DNA of 64,000 bases from Sphaerulina vaccinii (Eukaryota; Ascomycota; Dothideomycetes; Mycosphaerellales; Mycosphaerellaceae). A program made the translations under genes and the position numbers. Numbering within the stretch: the stretch's first letter is position 1; each line of letters starts with the position of its first letter. The notes below the pieces were generated by a model that was not told where the DNA came from, searched no databases, and saw only the letters and a program-made list of their open reading frames with translations. Positions 1 through 11,324 of the stretch are shown piece after piece. The stretch covers positions 434,001 through 498,000 of the forward strand of contig JAKUDP010000023.1 in NCBI GenBank assembly GCA_022570795.1. Reading direction: 5' to 3'.

Positions 1-513
1 CTCGGAGCTGGCATATCAGGCATCATACCTTGCCTCCTGAGCGACAGAGTGCAGAGGATCGTGTCAACAGATCAGGCGTATACGCTGAAAGCGCTGCAGA
101 ACAATGTCACTGCAAATCTGCGCGCGATCAGATCGAAGAAAAGCACCCCCTCAAACATTGAAGTCCGATCATTGGATTGGGAGACCGACGATGTCCGCAG
201 CTTCCTACACTCTGCTGGTCTGGAAGCTGGAGTCGATGTTATCGTGGCTTGCGACTGTATCTACAACTATGCCCTTATACCGCCATTCGTGCAGACTTGC
301 GCCGATCTATGTCGAGTTCGAGCCGAAGCCACGACGCCCACCCTGTGCATAATCGTACAGCAGCTTCGGCAAGCCGAGGTCTTTGAACAATGGCTTACAA
401 CCTTTTATCGATCGTTTCGAGTCTGGAGAATCCCAAGCAATCTGCTGTCGAAAGGCGTCCAGGAGGGTAGTGGATTTGCAGTCCATATTGGCGTCATCCG
501 AGGTGGTCCATGA
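1..513 (+). CDS. RKM5: Ribosomal lysine methyltransferase 5-like (3' part only)
   Basis: Partial gene: the frame is open from base 1, so the N-terminus lies outside the window. It belongs to the class I SAM-dependent methyltransferases of the METTL21/Rkm5 group, which methylate lysines on ribosomal or translation proteins. Visible motifs are the glycine-rich SAM loop (LGAGISGI) at the very start, an acidic loop (STDQ), and the ACDCIYN motif followed by PFVQTC, which is typical of the Rkm5 family. The C-terminus (FRVWRIPSNLL, GSGFAVHIG) also matches the family as I know it. It runs tail-to-tail with the small secreted-protein gene that ends at 636. The family is fairly sure; the exact substrate is inferred. 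Confidence 0.8.
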   Translation, partial: LGAGISGIIPCLLSDRVQRIVSTDQAYTLKALQNNVTANLRAIRSKKSTPSNIEVRSLDWETDDVRSFLHSAGLEAGVDVIVACDCIYNYALIPPFVQTCADLCRVRAEATTPTLCIIVQQLRQAEVFEQWLTTFYRSFRVWRIPSNLLSKGVQEGSGFAVHIGVIRGGP

Positions 514-635
514 GGCGCCTGCGATGCTCCCATATCTCGACCGAACACTGCGCCACACAAAGCAGTTTCACTGTCCAGAAATATGCCTCCCACGAATTGG
601 AGAACCCGGCCAAAGTCGCAAACAACGTCAATCCA

Positions 636-1003
636 TCAAGCAGCGATGGCTTCATCCCTCCGGCAATCGATCTTCTCGTACCCGCCGGGATTGTTCTCCG
701 TGATGTAGTAGCATTCATTCAGCGTGTTGTGGCACTATGACAGATTGGTGTCAGCGCCGACTACCTTCATACGAGGAATCAAGAACGTACGAAAGTATCA
801 CACTCGCAGTTCCAGCCCAAGAAGCTGCCTTTCAGATAGCAGAATCCGCAATTCGTCCTTACGCTGCCCGCCGACCTGCAAGTTCGAAATTCGGTGTCTG
901 GTCGGTACTCCAATGTCAAGGCGAATGCGACATCAGGTCCTTGGTCTGCTGCAAAGACTAATGCGTTGAAGAAAGCTAGGAGGAGAGTGAATATGAGGAG
1001 CAT
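636..1003 (-). CDS. Small secreted cysteine-rich protein (8 Cys)
   Basis: Two-exon gene assembled from splice signals: exon 1 is 1003-791 and exon 2 is 734-636. The 56-nt intron has a GTACGT donor, a GCTGAC branch site and a CATAG acceptor. The product is 103 aa. It starts with a clear signal peptide (MLLIFTLLLAFFNALVFA) and has a mature part of about 83 residues. There are five cysteines in exon 1 (TC, NCGFC, NCEC) and three in exon 2, eight in all, enough for four disulfides. No known domain is recognised. Size, secretion and cysteine content resemble fungal effector or antimicrobial candidates, but that role is inference only. The second exon stays open and adds three cysteines exactly at the splice, which supports the model. 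Confidence 0.6.
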
Positions 1004-1563
1004 GTTTTTGGCTTGACGTGGTGTTCTTCAGATGGCGTGCAACTTGGAAACAAACACAAACAGAAGGTATGAACTGCTGCGCGGCTCTTCTTGCAATAAT
1101 AGTATCAATGAGATCTCATTCCTGCAACGCTAGGATCTTGGTATGCGTCTTGCCTGAGACGTCCGCGGATAGTCAAGAGCTTGGCAAGGAATGGCGCTTA
1201 AACAACATAGGGCACCTCAGTCCCTATGCACACTGCACAAAACACAAGATGATGCGGCACCCAATCATTCCAGAACTTGAAGCAAGAAACATGCACAAAT
1301 GCCTCAATACGACCGACTACGAGCTGATGACCAAACACTGCTGACGCCAGGTTCCTGGCATGCAGCGGCGCCAAGTCCGCTATAGACCAAGACTCCAAGA
1401 CCTCGCTGCGCAATAGTGGCTGTACGAATCATGACTTGGGAATACATTGGCAATGATGGCAGACCTCACGAACTGCTCCTGAGGACGACAACAACAATTT
1501 CTGCGCTGGCGCACTACATCACAACACCACAACCACACTCGTTAGACAAGTCACACCAACAAA
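1004..1563. other. Intergenic, upstream regions of two divergent genes
   Basis: No gene is supported here. The stretch separates the divergent starts of the small secreted protein (minus) and the GH76 gene (plus), so it should hold both promoters. No clear TATA box was seen. The last 80 bases before the GH76 start are rich in ACAAC/CACAAC, which looks like a 5' leader. Confidence 0.5.
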
Positions 1564-3158
1564 ATGAAGATAACAACATTACCACTCCTCCTGTCATGTC
1601 TGACTACAACAACAAGCGCACTGGAACTAAATCTCGACGACCCAGCATCAATCCGAAATGCCGCCTCCCGCGCTGCAGAGAAAATGGTCGGATGGTATCA
1701 AGGTAATGCTTTCACTATACCTGGATTATTACCTGGACCGTATTATTGGTGGGAAGCTGGAGCTATGTTTGGGAGTTTGATTGATTATTGGTATTATACT
1801 GGTGATGATCAGTATAATGCGATTACTACTGAGGGGTTGTTATTCCAGGTAAGTCGGTGTCGAAGTGGTCAGAGGGTTCGAGGGTAGCTCCTGGCTGTTC
1901 TCGAGAGGTATGGTATCCAGTGGCGAGCTAACATAACTGACAGGTCGGACCAGATCTGAATTTCATGCCTCCAAATCAATCTCGGACACTGGGAAATGAT
2001 GATCAGGCATTTTGGGGCATTGCAGCAATGTCAGCCGCGGAGTTCAACTTCCCAAATCCACCTCCGGAAGAACCACAATGGCTTGCACTCGCACAAGCAG
2101 TCTTCAATTCTCAAGCTCCAAGGTGGAATACAGAATCTTGTGGCGGAGGTCTCAAATGGCAGATCTTCACTTTTAATCACGGTAAGTAAGCAAGACCCTC
2201 GAATCACGGCAATAACAATGCTCATCTTCAATATTTATTAGGCTACAACTACAAGAACGCCATTTCAAACGGCTGTTTCATCAACTTGGCAGCGCGTCTG
2301 GGCCTCTACACAGGCAACGCGACTTTCTCAGAATGGGCCGATAGAACCTGGGACTGGTCTGCCTCAATCGGAATGATTGCGCCAACCGACTCACCAAATG
2401 CCTACTCCGTCTACGACGGTTCAGACGATTCTCTCAACTGTCGAGAACTCAACCACATTCAATGGTCTTACAATGCTGGAGTCTACTACAACGCAGCAGC
2501 TACAATGTGGAACATCACAGCCACAGCCGACGACCAAGGTCCTGATGCGCAGAAGTGGCGAGAGAGAACTCAAGGCATGTCAGATTCTATTGTGAGATAT
2601 TTCTTCAGAGATACAATTCTGTTGGAAAGTGCGTGCGAGCCGAGTGAGAATTGTAATATTGATCAGCAGACTTTTAAGGCTTATTTAAGTCGGTGGATGG
2701 CTGCTAGTGTGAAAGTTGCACCTTGGACGCATGATATTGTCATGCCTTTGCTGGCGTCTTCTGCTAGAGCAGCAGCTCTTTCCGTAAGCCCTTCTCTCTC
2801 CCCTCCGTCAACACTCTCATTCATACTGATATTTGTGATATAGTGCACCGGCGGCTCCGATCGCGAAACCTGCGGAACTAAATGGACGACTGGTGAATGG
2901 GATGGCGGATTCGGAGTAGGGCAACAAATGAATGCCTTGGAAGTGATTCAGAGTAATTTGATCGATCAAGTCAGCGGGCCAGTGGGTAATGGGACTGGAG
3001 CTACGAGTATTGGAAATCCTAATGCTGGGACGAGGAGTTCTTCGAGTATTAGGGAACCGACTGGAGGGATTACGACTGCTGATAGAGCTGGAGCGGGTAT
3101 TTTGACGGCTGTTGTGTTGATAGGGATGGTTGGGGGGTGTTGGTGGGTTGTTCAATAG
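1564..3158 (+). CDS. DCW1: GPI-anchored GH76 alpha-1,6-mannanase-like protein (DCW1/DFG5 family)
   Basis: Four exons: 1564-1848, 1944-2181, 2242-2783 and 2844-3158, giving 459 aa. GH76 proteins of the Dcw1/Dfg5 type are plasma-membrane or wall enzymes thought to transfer GPI-protein glycans onto wall glucan. The sequence shows an N-terminal signal peptide, the GPYYWWEAGAMFG motif, the adjacent catalytic aspartates in LGNDDQAFWG (Asp114/Asp115), and HIQWSYNAG. A Ser/Thr-rich C-terminus ends in a hydrophobic segment with no charged tail, a GPI-attachment signal. Length is normal for the family. All splice joints keep frame and use canonical donors (GTAAGT, GTAAGC). Fungi usually carry several paralogues, so whether this is DCW1 or DFG5 cannot be settled. 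Confidence 0.88.
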
Positions 3159-3214
3159 TGTGACAAGAGTGTGAATTGAACGAAAACAGCAAAGAGAGCA
3201 TTGTCTGAGACTCC

Positions 3215-5065
3215 AGTAGGGATCAGCAATCATATACAACCCCAGGCTCATCACTTTCAACAGTCGTCCGAGCCTCCTTGGCTTTGTCAGTAAGTCACCA
3301 GCATAGCTGTTGCCTGACATAGCATCTCGAATCATCCACTTCAGATCGACTGAGTGACTGCTACGGAAACGAAGCCAAAGACGATGGCGATTGTTTTGTA
3401 GTCTGTTTTGCCACTTTCCGACTTTGCTGTCGCCTTTTGTTGCTTCTTATAAGAGATGGAAGCAAGTTGACAGTTGTAATACGATGCGAACGGCCATACT
3501 TCAACAGTCGTTTAAAGCCTTCGTGGCTCAGTCGATAAGTCGATGGTGTAGCTATTGCTTGACTTGGAAATATACCTAAGAATTTGCGAAGACAATGTCT
3601 CTTCGCAGTCTGCTTCGGTCAGTACTAGACTCAAGGCCATAGCGATTGTTTTGCCCTTACTTTCGCCCTTACTTTTCGTGTTCGCTGCGTCTCGTGCAAG
3701 GCCTGGTAGGTTGGCAATGATATACGCAACCAATAATGCAATGTTCAACAGTCATGCGAGTCTTCGTGGCTCAGTCAGTAAGTCGATAGTGTAGCTGTAG
3801 CGTGACATAACTTTGTCATTTAGCGCTTTGAACGATAATATCGTTGGCGTCTTCTGGCTTTGGACGAGGGCGATTGTTTTGCTATTTTTTTTTTGTCTTT
3901 TCTGCTTCTGATGCAAGATTCGGTAGGTTAACATTGATATACGCATCCTATATTGCGACCTTCAACAGTCGTTAGAGCCTTCGTGGCTCAGTCAGTAAGT
4001 CAATAGCGTAGCTATTGCATGACACACAGATATAGCAGAGAACTTCCAAAGATAGTTTGTTCTTCGAGCAGGTCTCATGGGTGTAAGACGAGGCGATTAT
4101 TTTGCTGTTTCCTTTGACTTTGTGGTTTGGACACTTTGCCGTCTTTTTTGCGTCGACAATGTCAGAGCATAGCAACATTGATATACGACATTAGTGCTGC
4201 TAGTACTTAATAGCCGTCCAAGGCTTCGTGGCCTAGTTAGTAAGTCGCGGTATAGCCTTTGCTTGACCTATTAATCGAAAATAGTCTCTTCCAGATAACC
4301 TGGACCGTAGTGCTAACCCAGAATTGAAGCCAGAGGCTAGCGTGATTGTTTTGCTTTGCTGTTATTGCCCCTCCGCTGTCTTTTGTCCTTCGTACTGTTA
4401 TGGGGTGAAGCTTGTATATGCTTCCAATGTCTGTATTGCTAATGGTCGTCAAGGCTTTGTGGCTCGGTCAGTAAGTCGCCAGCATAGCTGTTGCTTGAGA
4501 TAGTAGTTGAAAACTTTCTCTTCCAGATACCTGCCTGGATTGTGAGTGTCGCCAGTTTCAAGCCAAAGGCAAGGACGATTCTTTTGCATTTCTTTTTTGA
4601 CCTTTGACGTCTTCTTTATGCAACAGGCTTCAAAGGTGACATTGATGTACGACCGCAGTGCTACTAGTTCTTCTCAGTCGTCGTAGCCTTTGTGGCCCAG
4701 TCAGTAAGTCAATGCTATAGCTGTTGCTTGACACGGCACTCAGGAATGCTCTCCTCAAGATGTTCTTGATAAAGTCCTCACCTCCGATGCAAGCCAGAGG
4801 CGACGGCGATTCTTTTGCCATTGCTTCTGGTCTTCTGTCTTTGGTGCGGCTGCAGTAGAATAGCACTGATATGCGAGTCCAGTGCTAGTACTCTCAACAG
4901 TCGTCAGAAGCCTTCGTGGCCTAGTCAGTGAGTCGATGGTAAAGCTGTTGCTCGACAAAGTAGTTGAGAAACGTCGCTTCACGACATCCTGATCGTGGCG
5001 CTGCAAAACCTTGACACGAAGCCAGAAGCGAGGACGACTGTGTTCCATTTCTTTTGCCCTTTCTT
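3215..5065. repeat. Divergent tandem repeat array, 8 units of about 235 bp
   Basis: Eight spaced copies of the same unit. Their most conserved box begins near 3259, 3499, 3747, 3964, 4208, 4440, 4673 and 4896, so the period varies from about 216 to 249 bp. The core of about 50 nt runs through CGTGGCTCAGTCAGTAAGTC and ends in GCTGTTGCTTGAC. A second conserved box lies about 70-100 bp further on (AAGCCAGAGGCGAGGGCGATTGTTTTGC-like), is followed by T-runs, then by a TGATATACG-like stretch before the next unit. Its start often forms a GAGCC-TTCGT-GGCTC hairpin. The TGGCTCAGTCAG box resembles a tRNA A-box. Minus-strand ORFs across the units repeat one peptide motif (SNSYTIDLLTEPRRL), but this simply translates the conserved DNA box. 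Confidence 0.85.
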
Positions 5066-5099
5066 TTGCCTTATCCTCTCCCTCAAACCCATCTTTTCC

Positions 5100-6267
5100 T
5101 CATCCTCGTAACCCACAAACCCTTCCCCTCCTCCTCCGAAAGTCCTCATACAGACCCAGCCAGAACTCCCTTTCCCTACAATCCACCACATGTTCTACGC
5201 CTGCAAATGCGCTCTTCTTTACTGTACACTTCGGCATGACGTGCTCCACAGCCTGCTCTGACGCCTCAATCCAAGGTTTAGGACGTGGCCAATCCGAGAA
5301 ATGCACATATCTTGCTTCGTTGATGACTTGATCAGAATCCCATACAGCTTCTTTACTACCAAGATATGCAGAATGATCAAGTTCCTCACTTCCTGTGATG
5401 TTATTATGCTGGGACGACTTGAACTCCCCAGTGACCAAGTCGTATTGTCGATGCGGAAGAATAAGAGCCGTCGTGTTGTACAGCTGATTAATAATCTCCA
5501 TATCAAAGTCCTCTTCTTTTCGTTCCACGAAAGCTTTCTGAACGCGATAGAATTCGAAGTGAGAAGGTTCGATCAGCAGAAGTTGAGAGGAAAGAGTGTT
5601 TCGGTCTGGAAGCCAGTATGCTCGTGGAGCGGCTAGGGGCGTTGAGGGAAGGTTGAATAGGGAGTCCATATCCTGTGGTCAGTGAGCAGATTGGAAGTTC
5701 GGGTGAGAGGTGTTCACGGACCTTTAGTACTGTTCCGTCTGAATCGAGACTTAGGACTCGACGATATTGAGTCTGGTTGAACGCGAGAAGTTTCGTGAAG
5801 CTCTGCGCCCAGGTTGGATCGCCTGCCAGACTTTGAACGCTGATGGGTTCAAGGTGTACGTTGTATGCATCTCGAGCCTTTGAAAGTAGTCGACCTGTTG
5901 TGGTGTTCTGGTTTAGATTCCATTGTTCCGGATACATCATAAGGCGCTCAGCTTTTGATCCAAGTCGTGCCAATGATTCGAATATCATGACACTATTGCA
6001 CAGATAGTCTTCCGTTGTGACATATTGGCAGTACACATATTGGCTCCAGTCCACGCCATCCCGTGTCGAATTCCAGGAGGGCGAAAGTGGTCGTAGTCCG
6101 CGAACGACAAGAGTTACGAAGCACACAATGCTCAAGACGTCGATACTGATTCGCCACGCTGGTCTCGAGGTCAGCCTGCTACGAGCAAGATCGACGAAGT
6201 CCTGATGTCCGGATTTTCGGTCGTATCCATTGCCTGGAAAGCTAAATCGGGGGAGCTCCGCAACCAT
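5100..6267 (-). CDS. GNT1-like GT8 glycosyltransferase, type II membrane protein
   Basis: Two exons: 6267-5722 and 5672-5100, with a 49-nt intron (GTCCGT...CCACAG); 372 aa. It resembles the fungal Gnt1 N-acetylglucosaminyltransferase group, Golgi enzymes that cap N-glycans. A short cytosolic N-terminus is followed by one membrane segment (about residues 42-60). The DXD metal/nucleotide-sugar motif is LDSDGT (Asp175-Ser-Asp177). Downstream the family-like blocks PRAYWLPDRN, SSQLLLIEPS, YDLVTGEF and HFSDWPRPKPW are present. The chosen start is the first ATG; an in-frame GTG lies further upstream at 6330. The gene ends about 35 bases from the tandem repeat array. The family is good; the exact sugar and acceptor are inferred. 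Confidence 0.82.
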
Positions 6268-7776
6268 ATCGAGATCTCGAAGGATTCCATTGCAACACAG
6301 GTGATGATGGCCTGTAGTTGATATTCTCACTCTAGGAAGGGATGTGTATTATTTTCGTGCCAGGCCCTCAGTATCCCGTCTTGGCTACTGCAAGGCATGC
6401 TTGGCAACAACCCAGCGACATAGTCTCGGAATCCAATGCTCATATCAGTACCTGTACTTCTGCGATCGCCAAAGTGGTCTGTATTCTCGGGTCAGTAGCA
6501 TCGATCTGGTGACAGCAGAAGGGTGTAGAGGAAGGGATCGATTAGCCACCCATCTGACAAGGAGGTTGCTTGACGGTTCTAGCGGGAGGAGCGACAAAAG
6601 CAAGTCATTGACGTGTCCTTTGCCTGGATTCTGAACACATCACTCGACCGCTTGGGGCTCGCCGCGAAGCAGCCATGTTTTAATGCTGGTTCTTCGAGCT
6701 GATCTCTATTTTTATCATGCCGTTGCGACTGCCCGAGGTCAGTTATATCGGTAGGACGATCGGGGGGTTCTCAGCAAGAGATGGGACCCGGAGTGCAGGC
6801 CACGAGTGAGGCCTGATCGCCTATCACTCCCGAGTGTTGTATGCGACATGCATAGGCACCTCCACTCAAATTATGCGCCCATCTGGAAGCTGCTGGACTC
6901 AGTGAGCTAAGCTCACGGAGCACGGAACGAAACTCCTTCACACACTTTCAGAAGCAGTACAACTCTGCTCACAAGTCCTCTCCCAGGTCTATGCCTTAAG
7001 GTAGCCTGGCGATAGCTCAACCGTGAGGCCATAGTCCAAGCACTCCTGCTGCATACCCTGCTCCCGAAACCGTTGCTTCTCTTCTGCCCACATACGGCGC
7101 CTATAGGGACGACTCTGCCATCCCACAACAGTCATATGCTGCAGCCTTGATATGCCTTGCTCTTTTGTGCTCTTTGAAGTCCGATGCATTTTCGTCAACG
7201 CTCGTTGTAGGCTGTGGGCGCTGGAGAAGGCGACGGGCTGAGCATGATCGCTACAACCTGCCATCTCATATCGAGCACTGTACTCCAGGACAAGTATAGT
7301 CGCCCGGTCAATGATGGAGGTCGTCCTGTCGTGCTCATCATCGTCGGTGAAAGATGCTCGAGGGGCGGCTTCAACCGCCCGAAAAGGATGACAACCCGTT
7401 CTTCCGTTCTCATGACCAATCTCCTTCTGCAACCACTCACCTTCTCCGCTTCACGTCTCATCGCGTACCATCACCACCGAAGACACCTTCCTAGCTGAGA
7501 CAAGCAAGTCCAAGGCGAAATGCATATACCGGTGGCGGCAAGGAGAGGCAATCAGGATTCAGCGTACTTCGCCATGTAGAACCTACCTGGCGAACCTTCA
7601 GCTGGCCCGCCGAGGGATCAGCACGTCGTCGTCTAGTCTCAGGAACACCCGCTTTGTTGTCAAGTGATCATGAGCAAAATACCGGTCCAGCAAAGCAAGG
7701 TAGTCACGATGGCTTATATAGACTCTCCTTACCTCTTTCTTGACGAGAAGTATCACTCCAGTACACCAGCAGCACG
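6268..7776. other. Intergenic, 1.5 kb
   Basis: I see no convincing gene. A minus-strand open frame at 6989-7432 (147 codons, no good ATG at its start, no recognisable motif) is the longest and is treated as chance. The right end holds the promoter of the glucoamylase gene. Confidence 0.5.
7715..7720 (+). promoter_or_regulatory. TATA-box-like element of the glucoamylase gene
   Basis: TATATA lies 62 bases before the glucoamylase start codon, a usual spacing for a fungal TATA box with a short 5' leader. This is a sequence match only. Confidence 0.45.
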
Positions 7777-9736
7777 ATGAAGAGCTTCTACAGCATATTA
7801 CCACTCATCAGCAGTGTGTGGTCTCTTCCAGCACAAGATACTCTCGAAACCCGAGCCACAGGCTCACTGGACTCATGGCTTGCTGCTGAGAGTCCAGTAG
7901 CTTTGCAAGGTACGTCAGCTGGAACCCGAGTATGGAACAACTACCTGTACTGACAAGCTCCAAGGAGTCCTGAACAACATCGGAGCACAAGGAAACAAAG
8001 TACAAGGCGCGAACCCAGGCATTATAGTTGCCTCGCCCTCAAAGACCGATCCGAACTACTTTTATACCTGGACTCGTGATGCAGCGTTGACTATCAAGTG
8101 TCTGGTAGACCAGTTCCTCGCCGGCCAGACGAACTTGGAGGGCACTATTCAGGACTATATCAACAGCCAGGCCTCGCTACAGACTGTCCCGAATCGATCA
8201 GGAAGCTTCTGCTCAGGCGGCCTTGGTGAGCCGAAGTTCAATGTGGATGGCACTGCTTTCACTGGAGACTGGGGACGACCTCAGCGCGATGGTCCAGCCC
8301 TCAGAGCCACAGCTATGACTGCTTATGCACGATACCTGATCTCGAAAAGTCAGACTTCCCAGGTCACCAACATCATCTGGCCCATCGTATCGAATGACCT
8401 CAGTTATGTTGCTCAGTACTGGAACCAGACAGGATTTGATCTGTGGGAAGAAGTGAATAGCGCGTCTTTCTTCACCACTGCATCGCAGTACCGTGCACTA
8501 GTGGAGGGAAGCGCGCTCGCTGCTCAAATTGGCGAGACTTGTGCTCACTGCGACTCGCAAGCGCCACAAGTCTTGTGTGCTTTGCAAAGCTATTGGACCG
8601 GCTCGTACATCCTGTCCAACACCGGAGGTGGCAGATCTGGAAAGGATGCCAACTCTCTTTTAGCCAGTATCCACATGTTTGACCCTGCGGCGACTTGTGA
8701 TGCGAAGACATATCAGCCATGCTCAGACAAGGCTCTGGCGAACCACAAGCAGGTCACTGATTCCTTCCGCTCGGTATACTCGATCAACAGTGGCATTGCC
8801 CAGGGCAAAGGTGTGGCAGTTGGACGATACTCAGAGGACGTTTATCAGGGAGGCAACCCTTGGTAGTAAGTGCTTGCCTTTCAATGTCTTCCGATAATGT
8901 AATGCTTTGCTGATATCAGAGATAGCTTGGCTACCTTCGCAGCTGCCGAACAGCTCTACGATGCTGTCTACCAATGGCGGCAACAAGGCTCGATCACGAT
9001 CACCACCATATCACTACCATTCTTCAAGGACATCTACTCATCAGCAGCCACTGGCACATACGCATCGTCGTCCTCGACATTCACCTCAATCGTGAATGCT
9101 GCTCTTGCATATGGAGACAGCTACTTTGCCAATGCACAGCAGTACACGCCTCAGAGTGGTGCACTGGCAGAACAATACTCAAGATCCAACGGCAGTCCGC
9201 TATCTGCTGCTGATCTCACATGGTCCTACGCTGCCTTCTTGACTGCCTACAACGCCCGCAAAGCCGTCATGCCGTCTACCTGGGGCGCTAGCTCAGCCAA
9301 ACTACCCAGCTCATGTTCTGGTACATCTGCAAGTGGTCCTTGTGTAGCAGCCACAAGCACATTCTCTCGTCCAGGAAGCACGCCAACATCTACTACAACG
9401 AGTGCTGCATGCTCAGCAACTCCGACTCGCACAAATGTACTCTTCAAGGAGACAGTGACTACCAACTATGGCGAGAATGTCTTCATTGTCGGTAGCATCT
9501 CTGAGCTTGGCAGCTGGAACACGAACAACGCGGTTGCGCTCAGCGCACAGAACTACACAAGTACCAATAACTTGTGGTTTGTGACCGTGGGACTACCAGC
9601 AAGTGCCAGCTTTCAGTACAAGTACATCAGGAAGCAGCAGGATGGAAGCGTACGCTATGAGAGCGATCCAAACAGGAGCTATACTGTGCCTGCGAACTGC
9701 GCTGGCTCGGCGACGCAGAGCGATACTTGGAGATGA
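7777..9736 (+). CDS. Secreted glucoamylase (GH15) with C-terminal starch-binding CBM20
   Basis: Three exons: 7777-7909, 7965-8865 and 8926-9736; 614 aa. It releases glucose from non-reducing ends of starch and related glucans outside the cell. A signal peptide (MKSFYSILPLISSVWS) is followed by the GH15 catalytic domain with YTWTRDAALT, GDWGRPQRDGPALR, the general acid in DLWEEVNSASFFT (Glu206) and the general base in ALAEQYSRSNG (Glu427). A Ser/Thr-rich linker leads to a CBM20 domain (about residues 510-614, with GENVFIVGSISELGSW and FQYKYIRKQQDG). Length and domain order match Aspergillus-type glucoamylase. Both introns keep frame; intron 1 has a TACTGAC branch site. A TATA-like box lies 62 bases upstream. 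Confidence 0.95.
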
Positions 9737-10005
9737 TTTTGGGGTGTATTAAGCTGACTGGAGAAGTGATTGGAAAAAACGTATCGCGGGTGACTCGCAT
9801 CACGAATGACAACTGCACGCAAAAGCGTTACGACGGCATTCCTGGGTCCATGGCTACACCATGACTTGCGTTAATCACCGCAGTCTGAAGCTCTCGGTGA
9901 CAGAGCCCCGCAGCACTTCAGCCGATCAAGCGAGATCGGAGCCATACCATCTCACTACGTATGGCTGACCGTACGACTCTGTCGCGAAGCAATAGCCATA
10001 TCAAG

Positions 10006-10829
10006 ATGGCCAGCACAGTCGACGTCGCAGCACTCTGCGAGGTGATTCGCAAGGACTACTCACCATGTGACGTATGTTGCTAGGTTTATAATCACACATA
10101 ACAATGAGCTGGGCTTCCGGCTCCATGCAGGCGGTCGACAGGTTATACAAGAAGTCGCCATACTGACAGCTTTTATAGGTCTCCGATGCCCTTCTAGTCC
10201 TCAAAGTCCCCGGCGCTGGCTATCTTCCAGACATCAAACCAATCCCAAGCAGACTGAATGGCACAAACCGCCTCGTGGCCCCGATCAGCACAGTCACATT
10301 CGTCGACAAGACACATGCCTTTGACGGCAAACAACAGTCCAACCTCCCGCATGACAAGCACTGGACAGACGTCGCACCACCAGGCAGTCTTGTTCTCATG
10401 CAACAACCACCCTCTCAAATCGTCGCTGTACTAGGCGACATCGTGGCAACACGTTACAAGATCCGCGGAATCCAAGGCGTTGTCATCGATGGTCGTGCTC
10501 GCGATAATGCTGGCTGTGGAGCTCTGCAGCCTTTTCAGGTTTGGTCCAAGTCTCTTACATCTGTGGGCACCTCTCTGCAAGCGAAGCCTTGGAGTGTAGA
10601 TGTATCGATTAAGGTCGGAGATGTGTTAGTCACTCCCGGCGATGTTCTGGTAGCGGATGAAGCTGAGCAGGTTTGTTGTGTCATACCGGCAGGCCTGTTG
10701 GGAGAAGTTGTGAAGATTTTGCCGACGTTGAAGAAGGCTGATGACGGGGTATTGAATGATGTGCAAAGTGGTGTTGATCTGGCGACGGCTTTTGGGAACT
10801 GGCCGGAGCACTATACTAGTCAGAAGTGA
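10006..10829 (+). CDS. RraA-like / 4-hydroxy-4-methyl-2-oxoglutarate aldolase family protein
   Basis: Two exons: 10006-10071 and 10179-10829, giving 238 aa. The intron uses GTATGT and TTATAG. The fold family covers bacterial RraA and the class II HMG/CHA aldolases, which split 4-hydroxy-4-methyl-2-oxoglutarate into pyruvate products with a divalent metal. Visible family blocks are CDVSDAL near the N-terminus, QQPPSQIVAVLGDIVATRYKIRG-type sequence, the GVVIDGRARDN signature that carries the Arg/Asp active-site pair, and GDVLVADEAEQVCCVIP. An in-frame ATG at 9961 would add 15 residues. Fungal members are common, and their true substrate is mostly unproven. Confidence 0.82.
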
Positions 10830-11324
10830 GGTGAGCAGTTGTGAGCTGAGAGTGGTGGGCTGGAACTGTGTGAGATGTGAGTCCTTATGAGGGATCGTGA
10901 GTAATGCTGACAGCATACGCAGAATGTTCGAGCAATGCAGATACCAGACAGATTCAGTCACTATCCTGCCGCACCGGTGAGCTCAGCACACAATACGCCA
11001 TACATGCACTGAAATCTTTACGCAACATGTGGTACGAAGTGCCGCTGTATGCATCTCTACATCTGGTCACCGCCAAGATCTGACTTTTGTCTAATGCATC
11101 GGCTGAGCAACTATTCAAGAACCGTATAACAGCTCCATTTCCTTCCTATGCTTGCAGCGACCCGGAACCTGACTATATGTACCTGCTGCTGTTGACGTGG
11201 AAGGTGAAAGGTGGAAGGTGAAGGTTGGCTTGAAAAAGAAGGAATGCCGGGGAAGGAGGTAGTGACAGCCAACAATCTCTACGATGCTACTTTACGCACT
11301 TCGGTGACTACTCCTGACAGCATC
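10830..11324. other. Intergenic, upstream region of the beta-lactamase-like gene
   Basis: No gene seen. The purine-rich stretch around 11200-11260 contains a repeated GGAAGGTGAAG word. Confidence 0.4.

Noticed and set aside
3512..5048. Minus-strand ORFs across the tandem array, all ending in an SNSYTIDLLTEPRRL-like peptide
   Set aside because: They are translations of the conserved DNA box. They differ upstream, have no shared start and stop at different places. No coding constraint is visible.
3215..5065. The tandem array as a CRISPR
   Set aside because: Units are ~235 bp, diverged along their whole length, have no short identical repeats with unique spacers, and the genome is a eukaryote's.
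6989..7432. 147-codon minus-strand ORF
   Set aside because: No ATG at its start, no motif, and equally long ORFs overlap on the other strand. Treated as chance.
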